This document shows positions 5,464 through 10,554 of a stretch of DNA of 10,554 nucleotides, one piece after another. The DNA is taken from positions 1 to 10,554 of the forward strand of contig WRFW01000181.1 of the NCBI GenBank assembly GCA_009787435.1, written 5' to 3'. The position numbers and the translations under genes were made by a program. The stretch is from Defluviitaleaceae bacterium (GTDB taxonomy: Bacteria; Bacillota; Clostridia; Lachnospirales; UBA5962). A model generated the notes under the pieces. It was not told the origin of the DNA and ran no database searches. It worked only from the letters and a program-made list of their open reading frames with translations. Each line of letters opens with the position of its first letter. Positions within the stretch are counted from its first letter, which is position 1.

Positions 5464-6927
5464 ATGAAAGAAAAACTACAAAATAAAAAATGGGATGAAG
5501 ATTATTTTCACTCAGTTAGAAAAGAAGTTTTAAAAGCTTGGAAAACTGGGCACAACTTAAACTTAGAAGAAGCTTTTAGCTACCAAAAACAAATTCCCGC
5601 TGAAAAAAACTTCTCAAAAAAATTGCAAGAAGCAGATGAAAAAGGCATAACTCTAACACAGCCTAGGGCAGGCGTTGCCCTTGCAGATAAACATTTAGAA
5701 TTGCTTACCTACTTAGAAGAAAAAGGCAATGCAGACCTTTTGCCCTCAACTATAGATAGCTACACCAGGCACAATAAATATGAAGAAGCACAAGTTGGCA
5801 TTGAAGAAAGCATAGCGAAAAACCGCTCCATGTTAAATGGCTTTCCCGCAGTTAACCACGGTGTGCAAGTTTGCCGCAATATTACTTCTTCTTTAAAAAG
5901 CCCTGTGCAAGTTCGCCATGGCACGCCAGATGCTAGGCTTTTACTAGAAATAACGATGAGTGGCGGTTTCACCTCTTACGAGGGTGGTGCAATATCTTAT
6001 AATATTCCTTATTCAAAAAATATTCCATTAGAAAAAACTATTTATGATTGGCAATATGTTGATAGGCTAATTGGCTTATATGAAGAACAAGGTATACGCA
6101 TAAATAGAGAACCATTTGGGCCTTTAACTGGTACGTTAGTTCCGCCTTGCATATCACACACAGTAGCTATTATTGAAGCGTTGCTCGCCGCTGAGCAAGG
6201 TGCAAAATGTGTAACAGTTGGCTATGGGCAGTGTGGAAACTTAATTCAAGATGTTGCGGCAATTAAAAGCTTAAAAAAGCTCACTAAAGAATATTTAAAG
6301 AAAGCGGGCCATGAAGATGTGTTAGTTACTACAGTTTTGCACCAATGGATGGGCGGTTTCCCTGCAGATGAAAGCCAAGCATATGGTGTTATATCTTTAG
6401 GAGCGGCAGCGGCGGCTCTTTCAAAAGCTACAAAAGTGATAGTGAAAACTCCGCATGAAGCTATGGGCGTTCCAACTAAAGAAGCAAATGTTTCTGGCTT
6501 ATTGGCAACAAAACAAATGGTTAGTATGCTTAAAGACCAAAGTTTGTTAAATGTAAAAGAAGTAGAGCTTGAAGCGAGCCAAATAGAAAAAGAAACAAAC
6601 GCAATAATGAGCAAAGCCTTAGAACTTGGCGAGGGTGATTTAGCAATAGGTGCAATAAGGGCAATAGAGCTAGGCATTTTAGATATTCCGTATTCACCAA
6701 GTAAATACAATGCAGATAAGCTTTTCCCTGCAAGGGATAATAGCGGAGCGGTTCGCATTTTAGATATGGGCAATTTGCCATTTAATGCAGAGATAAAAGA
6801 ATTCCACGCAGAAAAATTAAAAGATAGAGCAAAAATTGAAAATAGGGAAGTTTCTATTCAAATGGCTATAGATGATATTTACGCAGTAAGCATGGGAGTG
6901 CTTATAGGTGGTAGGAATGCCATCTAA
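5464..6927 (+). CDS. glmE: Glutamate mutase epsilon subunit (catalytic TIM barrel)
   Basis: The large subunit binds glutamate and performs the radical carbon-skeleton rearrangement at the interface with GlmS. It is 487 residues (family about 483). By alignment from memory to the C. cochlearium enzyme, every key residue is present at an offset of +2: the arginine claw R68, R102 and R151 (in QPRAGVAL, YTRHNK and VRHGTPDAR), E173, Y179 and Y183 (SYEGGAISYNIPYSK), H293 (VLHQWMGGFP), and K328 and E332 (VKTPHEAMG), the last two near the cofactor ribose. REPFGPLTGTLVPP (215-228) is also diagnostic. GGGAG lies 10 nt before the ATG, and the start matches the family N-terminus (NKKW). It follows glmL after 36 bp and should be fully functional. 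The normally linked ammonia-lyase gene does not follow; an AtuA-family gene does. Confidence 0.96.
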   Translation: MKEKLQNKKWDEDYFHSVRKEVLKAWKTGHNLNLEEAFSYQKQIPAEKNFSKKLQEADEKGITLTQPRAGVALADKHLELLTYLEEKGNADLLPSTIDSYTRHNKYEEAQVGIEESIAKNRSMLNGFPAVNHGVQVCRNITSSLKSPVQVRHGTPDARLLLEITMSGGFTSYEGGAISYNIPYSKNIPLEKTIYDWQYVDRLIGLYEEQGIRINREPFGPLTGTLVPPCISHTVAIIEALLAAEQGAKCVTVGYGQCGNLIQDVAAIKSLKKLTKEYLKKAGHEDVLVTTVLHQWMGGFPADESQAYGVISLGAAAAALSKATKVIVKTPHEAMGVPTKEANVSGLLATKQMVSMLKDQSLLNVKEVELEASQIEKETNAIMSKALELGEGDLAIGAIRAIELGILDIPYSPSKYNADKLFPARDNSGAVRILDMGNLPFNAEIKEFHAEKLKDRAKIENREVSIQMAIDDIYAVSMGVLIGGRNAI

Positions 6928-6933
6928 TCAAAT

Positions 6934-6968
6934 TTTATAGCTGCTTTCCTATCATGAGCAGCTATAAA
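6934..6968 (+). promoter_or_regulatory. 12-bp intercistronic hairpin between glmE and the AtuA-like gene
   Basis: TTTATAGCTGCT (6934-6945) is perfectly complementary to AGCAGCTATAAA (6957-6968) around an 11-nt loop. A short T run (6973-6977) comes only after several other bases, so it is at best a leaky terminator. It could equally protect the 3' end of glmSLE mRNA or lower expression of the two genes that follow. No new promoter was recognised after it. Confidence 0.55.
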
Positions 6969-7016
6969 TAAGCTTTTTATGGTTCATAGTTCAATTAAAC
7001 AAAGGTGGTTTAAAGT

Positions 7017-8468
7017 ATGAAAGAAATGAGAATTTTATCTCCCACTGCTATTCTTGGATATGGTTTCCCTGAAAGTTCTTTTGAAGCGGGCATGGCACAA
7101 AAGCCTCATATAATCGCTGTCGATGCAGGCTCTACAGACCCAGGTCCATACTATTTGGGAAGCGGCAACTGCTTTGTAGATAGAGCAGGCACAAAGCGTG
7201 ATTTAACCTTTATGCTAAAGGCGGCTATAAAAGAAAATATTCCATTAATAATAGGCACAGCGGGTGGAAGCGGTGCAAGAGACCACTTGCAAAGAGATGT
7301 TGAAATTATAAAAGAAATTGCAAAAGAAAATAACCTTTCATTTAAAATAGCAGTTATTCCCTCAGATATTAATAAAAATACTGTTTTAGAAGCTCTTAAA
7401 AAAGGCAATATAGCCCCATTATATCCCGCACCAATGCCAACCGAAGAAGAAATTTTAAATTCTACAAATATAGTTGCCCAAATGGGTGCAGAGCCTATAC
7501 TAGCAGCATTAAACCAAAATATTAATATAATTATAACCGGGCGTGCATATGACCCTGTAGTTTTTTCAGCATTAGCAATAAAAGATGGTTTTGATACAGG
7601 GCTTGCCTTGCATTTAGGCAAAATATTAGAGTGTGCGGCAATAGCGGCAACGCCTGGAAGCGGTTCAGATTGTATGCTAGGCATTTTAAGAGAAGACCAT
7701 TTCGAGCTTAAAGCATTAAACGAAGAAAGAAAATGCACTACTACTTCTGTTGCGGCACATACTTTATATGAAAAGAGCGACCCAGCAAAATTGCACGGCC
7801 CAGGGGGTATTTTAGATTTAACCGAAACTACTTTTGAGCAAAACACCGAAGAAACAGTAATAGTTCGGGGCACAAAGTTTATAAAAGGTGAATATTATAT
7901 AAAGCTTGAAGCTGCAAGAAAGCTAGGTATGCGTACCGTTTCTTTTGCAGCAACTGCAGACCATATAATGATAAAAGAGATACCAACTATATTGCAAAGC
8001 ATAAGAGAAAAAATAAAAGCAAATTTCACCGATTTAAAAAAAGAAGATTATTTTATAGATTTTAAAATATATGGAACTAGCGGCGTTAGCCTTTTCGGCT
8101 TGCAGTCGGCAGAGCCGCCTACGGTTGGTCAAAATTTTTCAGATTATAAGTTTACCTCTGCAAATAATTCAGATGTTTCTATTAATAAATTCAATTTGGC
8201 AGAACCACCTGCGGTAGGCGGTGGTGAAGCTGCTATTATAATAGATGTTGTAGCGAACACGAAAGAGCTTTCCAAAGCACTTTGCAGTTTTGCCCGTTCC
8301 ACAATGCTTCATTTTGGCTATGCGGGTAGAATTTCAACAGCTGGAAACTTAGCTTTTCCATTTTCCCCGTCCGATTTTGATGGTGGCGAAGTTTATGAAT
8401 TTAGTGTATACGCTCTCTTAAAAGCAGACCCCCTAGAGCATTTCCCGTTGGAGGTTTTAGAACTATGA
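7017..8468 (+). CDS. AtuA family (DUF1446) protein
   Basis: A 483-residue member of the AtuA/DUF1446 family, named after an acyclic-terpene-utilisation protein of Pseudomonas whose biochemistry is unsettled. Recognisable blocks are AVDAGSTDPGPYYLGSG (34-50), IIGTAGGSGARDH (78-90), ITGRAYDPVVF (173-183), KLHGPGGILDL (258-268) and ARSTMLHFGYAGRISTAGNL (426-445), ending in FPFSPSD. Full-length AtuA proteins carry an extra C-terminal domain of about 100 residues; here that part is the separate DUF4387 gene, overlapping by ATGA. AAAGGTGG lies 8 nt before the ATG. Residues about 363-405 look inserted relative to the family and contain two copies of an AEPP(T/A)VG motif. Location directly behind glmSLE suggests a role in methylaspartate or mesaconate/citramalate metabolism, but the reaction is not determinable from sequence. 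Confidence 0.85.
   Translation: MKEMRILSPTAILGYGFPESSFEAGMAQKPHIIAVDAGSTDPGPYYLGSGNCFVDRAGTKRDLTFMLKAAIKENIPLIIGTAGGSGARDHLQRDVEIIKEIAKENNLSFKIAVIPSDINKNTVLEALKKGNIAPLYPAPMPTEEEILNSTNIVAQMGAEPILAALNQNINIIITGRAYDPVVFSALAIKDGFDTGLALHLGKILECAAIAATPGSGSDCMLGILREDHFELKALNEERKCTTTSVAAHTLYEKSDPAKLHGPGGILDLTETTFEQNTEETVIVRGTKFIKGEYYIKLEAARKLGMRTVSFAATADHIMIKEIPTILQSIREKIKANFTDLKKEDYFIDFKIYGTSGVSLFGLQSAEPPTVGQNFSDYKFTSANNSDVSINKFNLAEPPAVGGGEAAIIIDVVANTKELSKALCSFARSTMLHFGYAGRISTAGNLAFPFSPSDFDGGEVYEFSVYALLKADPLEHFPLEVLEL
8088..8225 (+). repeat. Repeat- and hairpin-rich segment inside the AtuA-like gene
   Basis: Two 21-bp imperfect direct repeats (8108-8128 and 8198-8218, 17 of 21 identical, 90 bp apart and in the same frame) encode AEPPTVG and AEPPAVG. 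Around them are small GC-rich hairpins: AGCC/GGCT (8088-8100), CGGC-AGA-GCCG (8107-8117) and ACCACC/GGTGGT (8204-8225). The span between is AT-rich and encodes a polar linker (NFSDYKFTSANNSDVS). The reading frame stays open. It looks like an in-frame insertion of a palindromic repeat. Confidence 0.5.
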
Positions 8469-8776
8469 AACTAACAGATATAGCAAAAGTTGTAAGAAGC
8501 AAAAATGCAGGTCCTTATGAGCTTACTTTTGATATAATTTTTAACGACGCACACACTTTTGAAAAATTTATAAGTTCAGAAATAATTACAAAAAAATCTT
8601 TTGCCAATTTGTATACTATAAAAGAAGAAGATATTTTGGGCATAATTCCTTTTGCCCCTGCAAATGCTTTAAAAATAACTATAGTAAGGCCTATATCTTC
8701 TGGGCAAATAGGCGAAAGAGATGTGTACGGGGCTCAGCAACACAAACCGCTTATGGAAATGCAATTTGAGTTTTAA
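8465..8776 (+). CDS. DUF4387 domain protein (AtuA C-terminal-like)
   Basis: A 103-residue stand-alone DUF4387 protein, full length for the family. Signature blocks are the N-terminal KVVRSKNAGPYELTFDIIF (9-27), then a central LYTIKEEDILGIIPFAPANA, and RPISSGQIGERDVYGAQQHK towards the end. The start ATG overlaps the stop of the AtuA-like gene as ATGA, with GGAGG (8450-8454) 10 nt upstream, so the two are translationally coupled and probably form one complex. In full-length AtuA the equivalent domain is fused, which supports a two-subunit version here. No catalytic function is established for the family. It is the last gene of the glm operon; a long inverted repeat follows within 11 bp. Confidence 0.88.
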   Translation: MKLTDIAKVVRSKNAGPYELTFDIIFNDAHTFEKFISSEIITKKSFANLYTIKEEDILGIIPFAPANALKITIVRPISSGQIGERDVYGAQQHKPLMEMQFEF

Positions 8777-8786
8777 ATTATACATT

Positions 8787-8870
8787 TTTTGAAAAGTCTA
8801 TTATAGTTGCTCATAATTTAATTACGCAGTGGCTAAAAATTATTTGCTAGGTATAATAGGCTTTTCAAAG
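8787..8870. repeat. Long inverted repeat after the glm operon, possible terminator
   Basis: TTGAAAAGTCTATTATA (8789-8805) pairs with TATAATAGGCTTTTCAA (8852-8868) through 17 bp with one G-T wobble. The pairing extends to 8788/8869 and, by another wobble, 8787/8870. Inside, ATAATTT pairs with AAATTAT, giving a stem-loop of about 84 nt. It starts 11 bp after the last glm-operon stop. No T tract follows the right arm, so it is not a canonical terminator. Its arm contains CTATTATA followed, on the reverse strand, by CTAGCA, as in the element at 3338-3408, suggesting related palindromic repeats. Confidence 0.55.
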
Positions 8871-8890
8871 TATTGGTTGAATAAATATGG

Positions 8891-8914
8891 AAACAAACTT
8901 TGGGTTGTTTTTTT
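8891..8914 (+). terminator. Weak terminator-like hairpin with T tract
   Basis: AAACAA (8891-8896) can pair with TTGTTT (8905-8910) around an 8-nt loop, and T continues to 8914. The stem is short and AT-rich. Together with the inverted repeat just upstream it may end the glm transcript. Confidence 0.3.
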
Positions 8915-8936
8915 GCTATTGTAATTATATTTTAAG

Positions 8937-8965
8937 TTTACTTTTTCGGCGAAATGTGTTACAAT
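8937..8965 (+). promoter_or_regulatory. Promoter of the repeat-rich secreted protein gene
   Basis: TTTACT (8937-8942), 17-nt spacer, TACAAT (8960-8965) with extended -10 TGT (8957-8959). The leader would be about 37 nt and ends with GGAGG (8994-8998), 10 nt before the ATG at 9009. Confidence 0.6.
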
Positions 8966-9008
8966 GTAATTTGAGATATTTATATTAAAATACGGAGGTA
9001 CCAAATTT

Positions 9009-10554
9009 ATGGATTTTAAACGTGCATATGAAAAACATATGAGAAAAGTTTTAATCGCAATGCTTGCACTTAAGCTAATGGGTAGAATGCCCATTGAAGC
9101 TTTTGCAGAAGTTGCACAATATTTAGATACACCGCAAAATAGCAATATAGTAACTGAAGAAGTACATACCTCACCCCTTGCTGCTCCAGAGGGTAACTCT
9201 CTTTTAAACATAACGCAAAATAACGTTGGAATAACTCCGCATTTAGCTACAAATCCTCAGATAGCATATGCTTTTTATAATATGGGCTTGCCTGAATTTG
9301 AATTTAGTGCTCCTCAGCATAATGTACCGGAAGGAGTTGTTTTTGCAGGTAGCACAGTTTTTCCTGTTTTTAATTTCCATAATTGGGTAAATGAATTTGG
9401 TATACCTATGGGTACTGCTTCTCTTGTTCATGAACAAGGTGTAGGTTGGCATGTAAATATAAATACAGTTCTTGAGAATTCAATTGCTATGTCTAATGAA
9501 CAGGCACTAGTTGAATTCCTTAACTTTTTAAGCTTAACAAGAGATATATCAGTTTCTGATTTTGATAATTTTTTAGATAATCATAATTTAAGTTTAAGAC
9601 ATTTTGGTCAAAATCATATTCGTTCAGGGCAAACTCTTTTTGATTGGGCTTCAGCTAATGGCTTTGATATTTCAGATATTCCAAGTGAACTTTTGGATCA
9701 GGAAGTAGAAGTGGTTTTGATAAACATTCAATTAATTGACGACCCAGAAAGAGAGCCTGGTCAATCGTTGCTTCCGCCAGAATATAACAACGGAGATGAG
9801 GACTATGATGTGGATGCAGATGCAGATGCAGATGCAGATGTGGACGCGGATGTAGATGTAGACGTGGATGCAGATGCAGATGTAGATGTAGATGTGGACG
9901 CGGATGTAGACGTGGATGTAGATGTAGATGTGGACGCTGATGTGGATGCAGATGTGGATGTTGACGCAGATGCAGATGTTGACGTAGATGTAGATGCTGA
10001 CGTAGATGTAGATGCTGACGTAGATGTAGATGCAGATGCTGATGTGGATGCAGACGCAGATGCAGACGTAGATGTAGATGTAGATGCAGACGTAGATGTG
10101 GATGCAGATGTAGATGCAGACGTAGATGCAGATGCAGATGCAGATGTAGATGCAGACGTAGATGTAGACGTAGACGTAGATGTAGATGCAGACGTAGATG
10201 TAGATGCAGACGTAGATGTAGATGCTGACGCAGATGTAGATGTGGATGTTGACGTAGATGTAGATGCAGACGTAGATGTAGATGCAGACGTAGATGTAGA
10301 TGCTGACGTAGATGCAGATGTAGATGTGGATGTTGACGCAGATGTTGACGTAGATGTAGATGCAGACGTAGATGTAGATGCAGACGTAGATGTAGATGCA
10401 GACGCAGATGTGGATGCAGACGTGGATGTGGATGTGGACGCAGATGTAGATGCAGACGTGGATGCAGATACAGAACCAACACAACCAGAACCAACACAAC
10501 CAGAGCCGACGCAACCAGAACCAACACAACCAGAGCCAACACAACCAGAGCCAA
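9009..10554 (+). CDS. Secreted Asp-Ala/Val repeat protein, N-terminal part (runs off right edge)
   Basis: The frame is open from the ATG at 9009 to the window end (515 codons and one base). GGAGG lies 10 nt upstream. The start MDFKRAYEKHMRKVLIAMLA, the hydrophobic run VLIAMLALKLMG and EAFA before EVA fit a signal peptide cleaved near residue 33. Residues about 34-266 form a globular, cysteine-free region I do not recognise (FAGSTVFPVFNFHNWVNEFG, then HEQGVGWHVN, then LFDWASANGFDISDIP). Residues 267-487 alternate Asp with Ala or Val without exception, and EPTQP repeats begin at 489. The plan of signal, folded head, highly acidic stalk and Pro-rich stretch recalls Gram-positive surface proteins with Ser-Asp stalks. 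A cell-wall anchor, if any, lies beyond the window. The acidic tract would be extended and probably binds calcium; adhesion or matrix roles are inference. Confidence 0.82.
   Translation, partial: MDFKRAYEKHMRKVLIAMLALKLMGRMPIEAFAEVAQYLDTPQNSNIVTEEVHTSPLAAPEGNSLLNITQNNVGITPHLATNPQIAYAFYNMGLPEFEFSAPQHNVPEGVVFAGSTVFPVFNFHNWVNEFGIPMGTASLVHEQGVGWHVNINTVLENSIAMSNEQALVEFLNFLSLTRDISVSDFDNFLDNHNLSLRHFGQNHIRSGQTLFDWASANGFDISDIPSELLDQEVEVVLINIQLIDDPEREPGQSLLPPEYNNGDEDYDVDADADADADVDADVDVDVDADADVDVDVDADVDVDVDVDVDADVDADVDVDADADVDVDVDADVDVDADVDVDADADVDADADADVDVDVDADVDVDADVDADVDADADADVDADVDVDVDVDVDADVDVDADVDVDADADVDVDVDVDVDADVDVDADVDVDADVDADVDVDVDADVDVDVDADVDVDADVDVDADADVDADVDVDVDADVDADVDADTEPTQPEPTQPEPTQPEPTQPEPTQPEP
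9807..10469 (+). repeat. 663-bp (GAY GYN)n tract encoding Asp-Ala/Val
   Basis: 221 consecutive codons alternate GAT/GAC with GCN/GTN, giving 111 Asp and 110 Ala or Val, with no interruption found on reading. The basic period is 6 bp. Over much of the tract an 18-bp unit, GACGTAGATGTAGATGCA and close variants, is visible, marked by GAC at every third Asp. Copy-number change by 6 or 18 bp would keep the frame. Confidence 0.93.
10473..10554 (+). repeat. 15-bp tandem repeat encoding EPTQP, continuing past the edge
   Basis: Five complete GAR-CCN-ACN-CAA-CCA units (10473-10547) and the start of a sixth. The encoded EPTQP pentapeptides are typical of proline-rich, wall-spanning stretches of surface proteins. 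Third-position differences between units show they are not freshly duplicated. Confidence 0.93.

Noticed and set aside
6246..6773. 175-residue minus-strand open frame inside glmE
   Set aside because: Antisense shadow of conserved glmE codons, with a low-complexity Ser/Ala-rich composition.
7151..7873. 240-residue minus-strand open frame inside the AtuA-like gene
   Set aside because: It lies wholly antisense to a well-conserved family protein, and I saw no recognisable domain in it.
9655..10554. Long minus-strand open frames rich in His, Leu and Arg, or in Cys, Ile and Tyr
   Set aside because: They are the antisense of the (GAY GYN)n repeat, which lacks stops in several frames. The plus strand has a signal peptide, ribosome binding site and promoter, so the plus-strand gene is real.

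Overview
The window reads as a chromosomal segment of a low-GC, Gram-positive anaerobe, most likely a Clostridia member (Lachnospiraceae-like). The grounds are AT-rich intergenic DNA, strong GGAGG-type ribosome binding sites, a DUF6106 protein (a family I associate with Clostridia) and a complete coenzyme-B12-dependent glutamate mutase set, a hallmark of glutamate-fermenting clostridia. The genus cannot be named from this sequence.

Layout. (1) 1-822, minus strand: a DUF6106 membrane protein followed 23 bp later by the start of guaB (IMP dehydrogenase), which runs off the left edge. Both are probably read from one promoter at 794-822. (2) 911-3152, plus strand: an unusually AT-rich three-gene cassette. 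It holds an XRE-type regulator, a secreted six-cysteine protein and a membrane protein with two transmembrane segments and a large extracellular domain, behind a good promoter that abuts a perfect palindrome. I do not recognise the last two families. (3) 3153-3553: a gene-free stretch with a terminator-like hairpin, an 11-bp inverted repeat enclosing smaller hairpins, and the glm promoter. (4) 3554-8776, plus strand: the glm operon, glmS-glmL-glmE, followed by an AtuA-family (DUF1446) protein and a DUF4387 protein. (5) 8777-9008: a gene-free stretch with a long inverted repeat and a promoter. (6) 9009 to the right edge: the N-terminal part of a secreted protein carrying 221 residues of uninterrupted Asp-Ala/Val alternation and then EPTQP pentapeptides.

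How the genes work together. GlmS (cobalamin-binding) and GlmE (TIM-barrel catalytic subunit) form glutamate mutase, which interconverts L-glutamate and (2S,3S)-3-methylaspartate. GlmL is the MutL-type ATPase-fold partner thought to reactivate the enzyme. The usual next enzyme, methylaspartate ammonia-lyase, is not in the window. The operon instead continues with the AtuA-like and DUF4387 genes, which overlap by an ATGA and look like the two halves of full-length AtuA. This makes them candidate enzymes for a neighbouring step, with chemistry undetermined.

Most worth a second look are the unrecognised regulator/secreted/membrane cassette, the glm-AtuA-DUF4387 linkage, an in-frame extra segment with repeats inside the AtuA-like gene, the two intergenic inverted-repeat elements, and the (Asp-Ala/Val)n surface protein with its 18-bp DNA period.
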